Shown: positions 44,263-53,836, counted from the stretch's first letter. The stretch: DNA of 64,000 bases from Agrobacterium tumefaciens (GCF_009649785.1 NZ_WJOK01000013.1:62001-126000); one strand, 5' to 3'. The notes: generated by a model not told the origin, from the letters alone. Numbers and translations are program-made.

Positions 44263-44306
44263 TGCCCGCACCCGCGCAAAAGCGCCGGTCGCGGGCATTG
44301 TTTCTT
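44263..44306 (+). terminator. Intrinsic terminator of the DUF3309 gene
   Basis: TGCCCGC (44263-44269) pairs with GCGGGCA (44291-44297), with GCGC pairs inside, and is followed by TTGTTTCTT. Confidence 0.7.
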
Positions 44307-44477
44307 CTGGAATATGAGTGAGATACAAAAAATGACGGAATCCGAAGGGCTTAGGACGTGGACTATTGCCCTTTGCCCATCGGATCGGAAAAAACAGCAC
44401 ATTCGGAACGAACCCTCTTGCGCGCATAATGGATTCGTTCTAAATGCCCGCCATCGCTCGAATTCATGAGCGTGTGA

Positions 44478-44551
44478 GGCCTCGTGGCGGAGTGGTGACG
44501 CAGAGGACTGCAAATCCTTGTACCCCGGTTCAATTCCGGGCGAGGCCTCCA
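44478..44551 (+). tRNA. tRNA-Cys (GCA)
   Basis: A 74-nt cloverleaf. The acceptor stem is GGCCTCG with CGAGGCC, then T and an encoded CCA. The anticodon arm is AGGACTGCAAATCCT with anticodon GCA; the T arm is CCCGG-TTCAATT-CCGGG. It is single-copy in the window and stands alone. Confidence 0.97.
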
Positions 44552-44796
44552 AAAACTTCACCGAATAGAACCTGTTTTTTTGAACCTTTGGCTCACCTTG
44601 CGGTCATCGGCTGCCCTTGCTGTTCTAAAAAATCCCGGCCATTTCGCTTTTTCCAGCACTTAGGGCTCACCGCGCTTGAAAGCGCAGGCTTGGGCAATTA
44701 TGAGATTGTTTAAAGGCGAGGGGAGACCCGTGCCGTTTTGAGCTTTTGGGGCCGAGGCTTCCCGACCGGCATCCGCGAAATTGAGGCGATAACGAT

Positions 44797-45468
44797 ATGA
44801 TGGATTTCGAAACCGCACGCGCCAACATGGTCGACAGCCAGTTGCGCACGACCGACGTGACGTCGCATTCTGTGCTGAAGGCGTTTTTGAGCGTGCCGCG
44901 CGAAGCTTTCGTGCCGGCGGGTGTGCGGCAGATTGCCTATGTGGACGAGGATCTGCAGATCTGTCCCGCCCGGGATGGTCGCCCGGCCCGTTACGTCATG
45001 AAGGCCTCGCCGCTGGCGAAGCTTTTGCAGCTTGCGGCAGTGACCAAGGAAGACGTGGTGCTGGAAGTCGGTGGCGGCGCCGGTTATACCGCGGCCATCC
45101 TGTCCCAGCTCGCCGGTTCGGTGGTTTCGCTCGAATGCGACGAAACGCTGGCGGCTGAGGCGACTGAGACGCTGGCCTCACTCGGATATGACAATGTTGC
45201 TGTTGTCACCGGCGATCTCGAAAAGGGTTATGCGGGCGAAGCACCCTATGACCTGATTTTCATCAACGGCTCTGTAGAGGAAGTGCCGGCGGCACTGACC
45301 GACCAGCTGCGCGATGGCGGACGTCTGGTCGTCGTTGTCGGATACGGTAACGCTGCCAAGGCAACCGTTTACCGTCGCGATGGCAACAGCACATCGGCTG
45401 CAACCTCTTTCAACGCGTCGATCAAGCCTCTGCCCGGTTTTGCCAAGGCGGCCGAATTCGTTTTCTGA
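44797..45468 (+). CDS. Protein-L-isoaspartate methyltransferase family protein (Pcm-like)
   Basis: A 223-aa SAM-dependent methyltransferase. The SAM motif is VVLEVGGGAGYTAAIL (about residues 88-103) and the N-terminal NMVDSQLRTTDV is typical of the alphaproteobacterial Pcm-like group. The canonical Ser/Thr region of true Pcm is changed, so isoaspartate repair is not certain. In related genomes this gene often lies beside tolC; here popZ follows after a terminator and a 300-bp gap. Two adjacent ATG codons can start it. Confidence 0.85.
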   Translation: MMDFETARANMVDSQLRTTDVTSHSVLKAFLSVPREAFVPAGVRQIAYVDEDLQICPARDGRPARYVMKASPLAKLLQLAAVTKEDVVLEVGGGAGYTAAILSQLAGSVVSLECDETLAAEATETLASLGYDNVAVVTGDLEKGYAGEAPYDLIFINGSVEEVPAALTDQLRDGGRLVVVVGYGNAAKATVYRRDGNSTSAATSFNASIKPLPGFAKAAEFVF

Positions 45469-45824
45469 TCTTTAAAAGCGATCATTGTTTTGGACGCCGG
45501 GGTGGACTTTCCGCCCCGGCGTTTGTTTTTTACGGGTGCCGCACCGGCAGACCCGCTTCGCCCACCCAATTGCCCAAAAAGACCATTCTCACAAAGCTGT
45601 GCATCACGGCGAAACTTGTCGAATCAGTGATTTAGTTCCTGACTATGCTGCCCTAGACTAAGGGTGATTCGGGGTGTGCGTATTTCTACCCCTTTTCAGG
45701 CCATCGGCCCGAAAACCGGAAGCGATTTTCGACAGGGACGGTGTGCAGATTTAAAATGTTGGAGCGTCCTTTGGGCGTCCGTATGGACGCAAGGCGGTCT
45801 AGAGAGTGGAAACCGGGGATTGAT
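45469..45824. other. 356-bp gap between the Pcm-like gene and popZ
   Basis: Holds the terminator of the Pcm-like gene (45494-45531) and presumably the popZ promoter. No gene is recognised. Confidence 0.6.
45494..45531 (+). terminator. Intrinsic terminator of the Pcm-like gene
   Basis: CGCCGGGG (45495-45502) pairs perfectly with CCCCGGCG (45514-45521), then TTTGTTTTTT. Confidence 0.9.
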
Positions 45825-46784
45825 ATGGCTCAGCCAAGCGTAGCGCGTGAACCGTCCATGGAAGAGATCTTGGCGTCCATACGCCGGATCATCGAAAGCA
45901 ACGAGACCGGGCCTACCGGCGCGTTTTCCGGGCAGTTGCCGCCTGTCTATGACGACGAAGACGATGGCGCAGGCGAAGCGTCCTTCGTGACGGAGGCCAT
46001 CAGCCCGCCGGCGCGCGTTCCCCCAGCCGCAAACCAGGCATTTGGCGCAAGGCCGGTGCAGGATTTTTCCGCGGCCTCCGAAAAGCAGACGCCAGAACAG
46101 CAGGAAATCTCGGCCGAGAAAAGCATGTCGCTTGCCGATGTCGCCGCGCGCGTTCGCGCTGCCGCCGACCGCAACGCTGCCATGGGGCCGCAGGCATTTG
46201 CTGCCCAGGCGCAGCGTGAGCCCGCGCAGGCGGCCCCGGCCGCTCATTCCTCCAGCGTACCGCAGCCTTCGGCTGCGCAACAGGTTGAACGCCCTGCGCC
46301 GCAGCGCCCGACGGATGTGCGGCCGCTGCTGGCGGCCGCTGCCGCGAGCACCAGTGAACAGCCGGCAGCTTTTGCCGCCGAGGATCGTGCTGCTGCTGCC
46401 GCTGTCGAGAGCGCAGCTTTCGAGAACCGCTTCGACCAGCTGACGCTGCGTGGCGCCATCGAAACGCCTGTAGCCCAGGATCATTTCGAGATTTCGGTGC
46501 AGGAACCTGCTGTCCAGATGCCGTCATTCGATCTGGCCGAACCCAAGGAAGAGGGCGGTTTGTCGCTCAACCTCATTTCCGAGGCTGCCGGTGCGCAGAT
46601 CGCCCGTTCCTTCAGCGAACTTGCGGAAATTTTCGATGGCGTCGAACGACGCTCAATCGAGGATATGGCCGCCGAAATGCTGCGTCCGATGCTGCAGGAC
46701 TGGCTGGAAGACAATCTGCCGACGCTGGTGGAGCGTCTCGTGCGTGAGGAAATCGAACGTGTGGCGCGGGGCTCGCGCCGCTAG
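45825..46784 (+). CDS. popZ: Polar organizing protein PopZ (DUF2497)
   Basis: A 319-aa self-assembling pole scaffold. The N-terminal helix REPSMEEILASIRRIIESNE (about 8-27) is the DUF2497 signature and partner-binding region; residues about 35-190 are Ala/Pro/Gln-rich and disordered; the C-terminal helices (SFSELAEIFDGVERRSIEDM, PMLQDWLEDNLPTLVERLVR) drive oligomerisation. In Agrobacterium PopZ marks the growth pole and is needed for proper division and chromosome segregation. The ATG at 45825 follows GGGGATTGAT. It is followed by its own terminator and valS. Confidence 0.93.
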   Translation: MAQPSVAREPSMEEILASIRRIIESNETGPTGAFSGQLPPVYDDEDDGAGEASFVTEAISPPARVPPAANQAFGARPVQDFSAASEKQTPEQQEISAEKSMSLADVAARVRAAADRNAAMGPQAFAAQAQREPAQAAPAAHSSSVPQPSAAQQVERPAPQRPTDVRPLLAAAAASTSEQPAAFAAEDRAAAAAVESAAFENRFDQLTLRGAIETPVAQDHFEISVQEPAVQMPSFDLAEPKEEGGLSLNLISEAAGAQIARSFSELAEIFDGVERRSIEDMAAEMLRPMLQDWLEDNLPTLVERLVREEIERVARGSRR

Positions 46785-46830
46785 GCTCTGTTCGTCCGCA
46801 TCTTGTAACATGCGCAAGATAATGAAACAG

Positions 46831-46861
46831 AGGCCGCTCCGGCACCGGGGCGGCTTTTTTG
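46831..46861 (+). terminator. Intrinsic terminator of popZ
   Basis: GCCGCTCCGG pairs with CCGGGGCGGC (one mismatch) around CA, followed by six T. Confidence 0.88.
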
Positions 46862-46977
46862 TTGAAGATGAAGGCGCTATGGGGTCATAGTCGCTGACGG
46901 GTCGGTTTCTGTTGACTCTCGACCATCCATCCTTATTTAAAAAATCCACACAAGAACTCTAAAATTCAGGTCAGGAA

Positions 46978-49821
46978 ATGCTCGAAAAGACCTACGATTC
47001 CGCATCCGTCGAACCGAAAATCGCCAAAGCCTGGGACGAGGCGAACGCTTTTCGTGCCGGCGCCAACGCCAAACCGGGCGCGGAAACCTTCACCATCGTC
47101 ATCCCGCCGCCGAATGTCACCGGCTCACTGCATATGGGCCATGCGCTCAACAACACGCTTCAGGACATATTGGTCCGCTTCGAGCGCATGCGCGGCAAGG
47201 ACGTGTTGTGGCAGCCGGGCATGGACCATGCGGGCATCGCCACGCAGATGGTCGTCGAGCGCAAGCTGATGGAACAGCAGCTTCCGGGCCGCCGCGAAAT
47301 GGGTCGTGAGGCCTTCGTGGACAAGGTCTGGGAATGGAAAGCCGAATCCGGCGGCTTGATCTTCAACCAGCTGAAGCGTCTCGGCGCGTCCTGCGACTGG
47401 TCGCGTGAGCGCTTCACCATGGATGAGGGGCTGTCCGAGGCCGTTCTCGAGGTGTTCGTCACCCTTTACAAGCAGAACCTGATCTACAAGGACAAGCGCC
47501 TCGTCAACTGGGACCCGAAGCTGCAGACCGCGATTTCCGACATGGAAGTCGAACAGCTGGAAGTGAAGGGCAACCTTTGGCACTTCCGTTATCCGCTGGA
47601 AAAGGGTGTGAGCTATCAGCACCCGACCGCATTTGACGAGGAGGGCAAGCCGACCGAGTTCGAAACGCGCGATTACATCGTTGTTGCTACCACGCGGCCA
47701 GAGACCATGCTCGGCGATACCGGTGTTGCGGTGAACCCGGAAGACGAGCGTTACAAGGGCATCATTGGCAAGCATGTCATCCTGCCGATCGTTGGCCGCA
47801 AGATCCCGATCGTTGCCGATGACTATGCCGATCCGACGGCCGGAACTGGCGCCGTGAAGATCACGCCTGCGCACGACTTCAACGATTTCGAGGTCGGCAA
47901 GCGTTGCGGTCTGCGCGCCATCAACGTCATGAATATCGATGGCACGATCTCCATCAAGGAAAACGAGGATTTCCTCGAGGGCCTCAATCATCCGGCGGCG
48001 CTGCACGGCGCATGGGACCGCCTGGAAGGACAGGATCGTTTCTTCGCCCGCAAGGTCATCGTCGAAATCTTCGAGGAAGCCGGCCTGCTCGACAAGATCG
48101 AGCCGCACAAGCACGTCGTGCCGCATGGCGACCGTGGCGGCGTGCCGATCGAGCCGCGCCTCACCGACCAGTGGTGGGTGGACAACAAGACGCTGGCTCA
48201 ACCGGCCATTGCCTCGGTTCGCGAAGGCCGCACCAATTTCGTGCCTAAGAACTGGGAAAACACCTATTTTCAGTGGATGGAGAACATCCAGCCCTGGTGT
48301 ATCTCGCGGCAATTGTGGTGGGGACACCAGATTCCGGCATGGTACGGCCCTGACGGGCAGGTCTTCGTTGAAAAGACCGAGGAAGAGGCGCTTCAGGCCG
48401 CTATCCAGCATTATATTGCCCATGAAGGTCCGTGGAAGGCCTGGGTCGAGGAGAAGCTTGAAAACTTCAAGCCGGGTGAAATTCTGACCCGTGACGAAGA
48501 CGTTCTCGATACTTGGTTCTCATCGGCGCTGTGGCCGTTCTCGACGCTCGGCTGGCCGGAAAAGACACCGGAACTGGCGCGGTATTATCCAACCAATGTG
48601 CTTGTCACCGGTTTCGACATCATCCCGTTCTGGGTCGTCCGCATGATGCAGATGGGTCTGCATTTCATGAAGGACGATGCCGGCAATCCGGTCGAGCCGT
48701 TCAGCACCGTCTACATCCATGCGCTCGTTCGCGACAAGAACGGCCAGAAGATGTCCAAGTCCAAGGGCAACGTCATCGATCCCCTGGAACTGATCGACGA
48801 ATACGGTGCGGATGCGCTGCGCTTCACGCTCGCCATCATGGCGGCGCAGGGTCGTGACGTGAAACTCGATCCGGCACGTATCGCCGGTTATCGCAACTTC
48901 GGCACGAAGCTATGGAACGCCACGCGTTTTGCCGAAATGAACGGTGTAAAGCGCGATCCACATTTCCTGGCCGAAACCGCATCGCTGACGATCAACCGGT
49001 GGATCCTTACCGAGCTTGCCAACACCGCGCGCGATGTGACGGCGGCTCTTGAGAACTTCCGGTTCAACGATGCATCCGGTATCCTCTACCGTTTCGTCTG
49101 GAACCAGTTCTGCGACTGGTACCTGGAACTGCTCAAGCCCGTGTTCGGTGGCGAGGATGAGGCGGCAAAGGCGGAATCGCAGGTCTGCGCGGCCTATGTT
49201 CTGGATGAGATCTACAAGCTCCTGCATCCCTTCATGCCTTTCATGACGGAAGAGCTGTGGGCGCATACGGCGGGCGAGGGCGAGGAGCGGGCTGATCTTC
49301 TCTGCCTTACCGACTGGCCGACTCCGGAATTCCGCGACGATGCCGCGGCTGCGGAAATCAACTGGCTGATCGATCTGGTTTCGGGCATCCGCTCTACGCG
49401 TGCCGAGATGAACGTGCCGCCGGGCGCCACCGCATCGCTGGTGGTGGTCGGTGCCAATACCTCGACAGAAGCGCGGCTGGACCGCCATGCCGCCGCCATC
49501 CGGCGCCTGGCGCGTGCCGATGAAATCCGTGGTGCCGATGTGGCGCCAAAAGGTTCCGCGCAGATCATCATCGGTGAGGCCACGGTCTGCCTGCCGCTCG
49601 GTAACCTCGTCGATCTCGCGGCCGAAAAGGCCCGTCTCGAAAAGGCGATCGGCAAGGTGGATGCGGAGATGGAACGCATCGACAAGAAGCTGTCGAACGA
49701 AAAATTCGTGGCCAATGCCGATCCGGAGGTTGTGGCCGCCGAGCGCGAGCGTAAGGCGGAACTGGAAGTTCAGCTGACAAGTCTTCGAACCGCCCTGCAG
49801 CGGGTCAGCGAAGCAGGATAA
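46978..49821 (+). CDS. valS: Valyl-tRNA synthetase ValS
   Basis: Class I synthetase charging tRNA-Val. The 947-aa chain has HMGHAL (HIGH motif) near residue 45, the CP1 editing domain (TTRPETMLGDTGVAV), KMSKSKGNV, the anticodon-binding domain and a C-terminal coiled coil (KARLEKAIGKVDAEMERIDK). A clear terminator follows. Confidence 0.98.
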   Translation: MLEKTYDSASVEPKIAKAWDEANAFRAGANAKPGAETFTIVIPPPNVTGSLHMGHALNNTLQDILVRFERMRGKDVLWQPGMDHAGIATQMVVERKLMEQQLPGRREMGREAFVDKVWEWKAESGGLIFNQLKRLGASCDWSRERFTMDEGLSEAVLEVFVTLYKQNLIYKDKRLVNWDPKLQTAISDMEVEQLEVKGNLWHFRYPLEKGVSYQHPTAFDEEGKPTEFETRDYIVVATTRPETMLGDTGVAVNPEDERYKGIIGKHVILPIVGRKIPIVADDYADPTAGTGAVKITPAHDFNDFEVGKRCGLRAINVMNIDGTISIKENEDFLEGLNHPAALHGAWDRLEGQDRFFARKVIVEIFEEAGLLDKIEPHKHVVPHGDRGGVPIEPRLTDQWWVDNKTLAQPAIASVREGRTNFVPKNWENTYFQWMENIQPWCISRQLWWGHQIPAWYGPDGQVFVEKTEEEALQAAIQHYIAHEGPWKAWVEEKLENFKPGEILTRDEDVLDTWFSSALWPFSTLGWPEKTPELARYYPTNVLVTGFDIIPFWVVRMMQMGLHFMKDDAGNPVEPFSTVYIHALVRDKNGQKMSKSKGNVIDPLELIDEYGADALRFTLAIMAAQGRDVKLDPARIAGYRNFGTKLWNATRFAEMNGVKRDPHFLAETASLTINRWILTELANTARDVTAALENFRFNDASGILYRFVWNQFCDWYLELLKPVFGGEDEAAKAESQVCAAYVLDEIYKLLHPFMPFMTEELWAHTAGEGEERADLLCLTDWPTPEFRDDAAAAEINWLIDLVSGIRSTRAEMNVPPGATASLVVVGANTSTEARLDRHAAAIRRLARADEIRGADVAPKGSAQIIIGEATVCLPLGNLVDLAAEKARLEKAIGKVDAEMERIDKKLSNEKFVANADPEVVAAERERKAELEVQLTSLRTALQRVSEAG

Positions 49822-49843
49822 GGTTCCTGTTGCGTGTAAAATC

Positions 49844-49876
49844 AAAACGCCCCGTGAAAACGGGGCGTTTTGCGTT
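49844..49876 (+). terminator. Intrinsic terminator of valS
   Basis: AAACGCCCC and GGGGCGTTT form a perfect 9-bp stem with loop GTGAAAAC, followed by TGCGTT. Confidence 0.88.
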
Positions 49877-50097
49877 CTGTCAGGGCCGGCTCAATTCATT
49901 GCTGCGTTGCAATGGCGAATCATGCACTGCGTGATAGCGCGATTATTTCTGCCGCGAGGCGCACAAAACCGCGCGGGAAGACGAAAAAGATCAATAAAAA
50001 CGGCCTGATAAGCGATTTTCTTCGGAAACGTCCAACTGTGGTTATTTGGCGACATTTCCGGTGTGGATTGGGAGTTTGTTTCGTTTTGTGTCGTTTT

Positions 50098-50114
50098 TTC
50101 TAATTGGATTAGAA
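50098..50114. promoter_or_regulatory. Perfect operator-like palindrome TTCTAAT-TGG-ATTAGAA
   Basis: A 7+3+7 perfect inverted repeat 157 bp upstream of the FadL-like gene, within an AT-rich promoter-like stretch. Confidence 0.55.
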
Positions 50115-50270
50115 TAATAGCCTAAAATGATTATGTAAGATGCCAAACATCAAAAACTTACGTAAAAAAATGGCCATCCGGTGGCAACCGCGCCGCGCCA
50201 CGGCAGATTGTCATTTGCCGCAAAGCATTTCACTCTCTCAATGATCACATTGCCTTGATTGGGGAGAGAG

Positions 50271-51560
50271 ATGGCAAAAACTGCATTTTTTCGCGGCGCA
50301 GTATGTTTCGTAGCCAGCATCGCGGCGGTCACGCCTTCACTGGCGGGCGGCCTCGAGCGCGGTGGCTACAATATCGACCTGCTGTTCGACCCGTCGGACT
50401 ATGTTCTCGACAGTTCCGCTACATTCGTTGCGCCACAGCGCAAGGTTGAGAATGCGCGTGACAATCCGCTGAAGAGCGGTCCGCTGCCTGCGACTTGGTC
50501 AAGGAGCGCAGATGACTCTGAAAACTTCTGGTCGACCCGCATCGGCGCCAAGGCGGCAATCGGCGATTTCGGCGACTGCATGTTCGATTATTCGCAGCCT
50601 TGGGGCGCGCACCTCAATCCGGGCATCTGGCAGGGATCGAGCTACAATATCGAAACCAAGGTAAAGTCGCACAATTACGCCACCACCTGCCGTGTGAAGT
50701 TTGATCTTGGCAAGGGCGACTTCTCGATTATTGGCGGCGGCTTTTACCAGGAGATCAGCGGTTATAAATACCGTCAGGTTCTTGGCCCAGCTGTTCTTGG
50801 CCTCAATCCGGCCTGGTCCAGCTTCAGCGGCGTCGGCAAACTTGAGATGGAAGGTGACGGTTGGGGTTGGCGCGCCGGCGTTGCCTACGAAATCCCCGAG
50901 GTCGCCTTCCGGGCGAGCCTTGTTTATAACAGCGCCGTCGATCATGACCTGACCGGTTTCGCCGACGTCAGAGGAGTTCCGCAGACGCCGCCGTCCATCT
51001 CTCCGACGCTGGCGAAATACGGCGGCAAGCTGGTGCCGATCTATGGCTCCGTTTCGATGCCAGACAGCATCGAACTCAAGGTGCAATCCGGCATAGCGCC
51101 GGACTGGCTGGCTTTCGGTTCGGTGAAGTGGACTGACTGGAGCCAGATTCAGGTCATTCCTTTCTGCGCGGTAGGGACGTCTCCCTGCGTTCCGAGCGGT
51201 GCTGACACGCTGAACACGCTAGACCTGTTTTATCGTGATGGCTGGACGATTTCCGGCGGCGTTGGTCACAAGTTCAACGAGCAGTGGAGCGGTGCTGTGA
51301 GCCTGACCTGGGATCGCGGTACATCGACTGTTATCGGCACCCAGACCGACACCTGGACGCTGGGCACGCAGATCGTCTACTCGCCGAACAAGAATATCGA
51401 GTTCAAGGTTGCCGGTGCTCTCGGCCTCCTGACCTCCGGTAGCTCATCCATCAACGGTGGACCTTGCGGTGCGGGCTTCACCTGCGGCAACGAGGCGGGC
51501 TACGACTTCGGCAACGATCTCGTGGCTGCGATCTCTACGGGCGTCAAGGTCAAATTCTGA
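50271..51560 (+). CDS. FadL/OmpP1-family outer membrane protein
   Basis: A 429-aa outer membrane barrel. The signal peptide AKTAFFRGAVCFVASIAAVTPSLAG is cut to give GLERGGYNIDLLFD; the barrel has the alternating strand pattern and ends in a C-terminal Phe (VKVKF), needed for assembly. The FadL family takes up long-chain fatty acids and other hydrophobic compounds. GGGGAGAGAG precedes the ATG directly. A terminator follows. Confidence 0.88.
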   Translation: MAKTAFFRGAVCFVASIAAVTPSLAGGLERGGYNIDLLFDPSDYVLDSSATFVAPQRKVENARDNPLKSGPLPATWSRSADDSENFWSTRIGAKAAIGDFGDCMFDYSQPWGAHLNPGIWQGSSYNIETKVKSHNYATTCRVKFDLGKGDFSIIGGGFYQEISGYKYRQVLGPAVLGLNPAWSSFSGVGKLEMEGDGWGWRAGVAYEIPEVAFRASLVYNSAVDHDLTGFADVRGVPQTPPSISPTLAKYGGKLVPIYGSVSMPDSIELKVQSGIAPDWLAFGSVKWTDWSQIQVIPFCAVGTSPCVPSGADTLNTLDLFYRDGWTISGGVGHKFNEQWSGAVSLTWDRGTSTVIGTQTDTWTLGTQIVYSPNKNIEFKVAGALGLLTSGSSSINGGPCGAGFTCGNEAGYDFGNDLVAAISTGVKVKF

Positions 51561-52124
51561 CACCATTCGCCACACCTGAACGAAAAGAAAGGTCCGGTTT
51601 ACCAACCGGACCTTTTTTCATTCCCGACTATGATTCCTGCTCGATAAAAATTTCTAGCCCGAAAGTTTTGTGACGATTTGGCAACACTTTTCTGCAAGCG
51701 TGGTGCCGCGTTGGAATGTGGGCATATCTGTCCATTTCCCGCCACAAACAAGGTGCTTGGCTTCTGTTTATGGACGCGGGGATGGAAGAACATGCAGGCG
51801 TTTGATGTGGGCCTGCGGAGTTGCGAAGAGTGAAAACGGGTTTGGATTCAGGGTTTAAGCAAGTAATACGGGAATTTGATCCGGGTTTCTTGTTTGGCGC
51901 TGACCGGCAGGCGGTCAAACGCCGTTATATTGCCGGAAATTATGCCTATATCTGTCTCACTGAAAATTTGGAGCAATTACCGCATATGACCACCGGCAGT
52001 GCGCTGGAAAGTGCTGCCGGAAAGACGCAGTGTGTTCGAAAAATCGCGACCCGGCGGGGTTCAGCTTTGCAGTATTCCGCAAGTATTGGCTATATGCCGG
52101 GAAGAGTGAGAGAAGTTCGCCTAA
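51561..52124. other. 564-bp region between the porin gene and exoR
   Basis: Holds the porin terminator (51588-51618) and the exoR upstream region. Frames found here lack ribosome binding sites and protein-like composition. Confidence 0.6.
51588..51618 (+). terminator. Intrinsic terminator of the FadL-like gene
   Basis: AAGGTCCGGTT and AACCGGACCTT form an 11-bp perfect stem around TACC, then TTTTCATT. Confidence 0.92.
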
Positions 52125-52919
52125 ATGCTGAAATGTGAAGCACATGTTCTAAAGCCGCTCATCATGAGCCTTTTGCTTGCGTCGCTCGCAATGCCGGTGC
52201 TGGCTTTTGACATCAACGCAGGCGTTACCAAGGAATCCGGGCCCTTCGACCTGTTCAAGTTCGGCTTCAAGGCCTACAAGAACGGTAACAAGGACGAAGC
52301 CGTCGAGGCCTATCGCTATGCGGCCGAAAAGGGCCATACCGGCTCGCGCTGGGCGCTTGCCAATATGTATGCCTTCGGCGATGGCGTTGCCAAGAACGAC
52401 TTCGAAGCTTTCAAGATTTACAGCGAAATTGCCAGCCAGGGCGTCGAGCCGGGCTCCGAGGATACCGGCTTCTTCGTCAACGCGCTGCTTTCTCTTGCCG
52501 ATTATTACCGCCACGGCATTCCCGGCACTCCGGTAAAGATGGACCTGTCGCAGGCCCGCCAGCTCTATTTTCAGGTGGCTTCCACCTTTGGCGTGGCTGA
52601 GGCCCAGTTCCGTCTGGCGGAAATGATCCTTGCGGGTGAGGGCGGCCGGGCGGATGTGCAGCAGGCCAAGAAGTGGCTCAATCAGGCACGCAAGCACGGC
52701 CATGCCGGCGCCATGTCGATTTTCGGTAATCTGCTTTTCCAGGAAGGCCAGACGACGCAGGGGCTCGCCTTCATGACGGCCGCGCTCGACAAGTGCACGG
52801 CGGTGGATTGCACCTGGATACAGACCCTTCAGGAACAGGCTTTTTCGCTCGCGGGTGAAAACGATCGCCGCGCGGCCATCGCGCTGGCGCAGAACATGCA
52901 GATCGACGATCCGAACTGA
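52125..52919 (+). CDS. exoR: Periplasmic exopolysaccharide/acid-response regulator ExoR
   Basis: A 264-aa exported protein. The signal peptide (LIMSLLLASLAMPVLA) precedes mature FDINAGVTKESGPFDLFKFG, which is the ExoR signature, followed by Sel1-like repeats (AAEKGHTGSRWALANMYAFG, KKWLNQARKHGHAGAMSIFG). In rhizobia ExoR binds and restrains the sensor ExoS/ChvG; acid triggers ExoR breakdown, freeing ChvG-ChvI to activate succinoglycan and, in Agrobacterium, virulence and type VI genes. It is a single-gene unit ending near a hairpin. Confidence 0.95.
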   Translation: MLKCEAHVLKPLIMSLLLASLAMPVLAFDINAGVTKESGPFDLFKFGFKAYKNGNKDEAVEAYRYAAEKGHTGSRWALANMYAFGDGVAKNDFEAFKIYSEIASQGVEPGSEDTGFFVNALLSLADYYRHGIPGTPVKMDLSQARQLYFQVASTFGVAEAQFRLAEMILAGEGGRADVQQAKKWLNQARKHGHAGAMSIFGNLLFQEGQTTQGLAFMTAALDKCTAVDCTWIQTLQEQAFSLAGENDRRAAIALAQNMQIDDPN

Positions 52920-52938
52920 CAATTTTGGCTGAGGCGAC

Positions 52939-52980
52939 TAGAGCACGTCCTGTTTAAACGGAATCGTTTGACGTGCTCTA
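52939..52980. repeat. Nested palindrome after exoR (rhizobial repeat, may act as terminator)
   Basis: TAGAGCACGTC and GACGTGCTCTA pair perfectly (11 bp); inside, AAACG and CGTTT form a second stem around GAAT. The AACGGAATCGTTT core is reminiscent of small dispersed repeats in rhizobial genomes. Confidence 0.7.
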
Positions 52981-53038
52981 ACTCTTTGTTTCGGCGCACT
53001 TTTACCGGAAATTCTCTAACTCGCCCGGCGAGCGCCGT

Positions 53039-53836
53039 TCAATTGATCGGCGTAAAATTGAAATAACCGCAGACCGGTACGTGGTCGGACGGTTTTTCCC
53101 AGGCCCGCACATGTTTTTCGATGCTCACCGATTCCAGCCTGTCGGCCGCTTCCGCCGACAGCATCAGGTGATCGATGCGGATGCCGTTATTCTTAGGCCA
53201 TGCGCCAGCCTGATAATCCCAGAAGGAATAAAGTCCGGGTTCATCCGTCGTCGCGCGTGCGGCATCGGTAAAGCCGAGATTTTCCAGCCTGCGGAATGCC
53301 GAGCGCGTCTTGGGCAGGAACAGCGCATCGCCAGCCCAGACCCGCGGATCGTGGCAATCGAAGGGTTCGGGGATGACGTTGTAGTCACCCGCCAGAATAA
53401 GCGGCTCCTCAAGCGCAAGGCGATCTTCGGCAAAGCGGCGCAGCCGCTCCATCCATGCGAGCTTGTAGGGATATTTGACAGGATCGTCAGGCGGATTGCC
53501 GTTCGGCAGGTAGAGCGAGCAGACCCGGATCACACCGCCATCAACGGAGAACACGCCCTCGATGAAGCGCGCCTGTTCATCGGCATCGTCGCCCGGCAGG
53601 CCGCGATTGATCTCGTCGGGCTTCATCTTCGACAGAAGGGCGACGCCGTTGAAGCCCTTCTGGCCATGGGTCTCGACGTGATAGCCGAGCGCTTCCAGCT
53701 CAAGGCGGGGAAAGCCTTCGTCAACCGACTTGATTTCCTGAAGGCAAACGATGTCGGGCGATGAATCCTTCAACCACTGGCAGAGGTTTTCGATACGCGC
53801 CTTGACGCCGTTGATGTTCCAGGTGGCAATCTTCAT
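53039..53836 (-). CDS. xthA: Exodeoxyribonuclease III XthA
   Basis: An AP endonuclease and 3'-5' exonuclease for base-excision repair. 265 aa of the endonuclease/exonuclease/phosphatase fold: ATWNINGVKAR at the start, CLQEIKSVD, GDYNVIPEPFDCHDP, and the C-terminal RIDHLMLS and SDHVPVCGYF motifs with catalytic Asp-His. AAGGGAAACTCCG precedes the ATG. Convergent with exoR. Confidence 0.96.
   Translation of the reverse strand: MKIATWNINGVKARIENLCQWLKDSSPDIVCLQEIKSVDEGFPRLELEALGYHVETHGQKGFNGVALLSKMKPDEINRGLPGDDADEQARFIEGVFSVDGGVIRVCSLYLPNGNPPDDPVKYPYKLAWMERLRRFAEDRLALEEPLILAGDYNVIPEPFDCHDPRVWAGDALFLPKTRSAFRRLENLGFTDAARATTDEPGLYSFWDYQAGAWPKNNGIRIDHLMLSAEAADRLESVSIEKHVRAWEKPSDHVPVCGYFNFTPIN

Larger units (their letters stand above)
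49822..50270. other. 449-bp region between valS and the FadL-like porin gene
   Basis: Contains the valS terminator, a long AT-rich stretch (50030-50170) and the operator-like palindrome at 50098-50114. No gene recognised. Confidence 0.65.

Noticed and set aside
51628-52138. Frames of about 100 codons between the porin and exoR
   Set aside because: No convincing start signal or protein-like pattern; better seen as the exoR upstream region.
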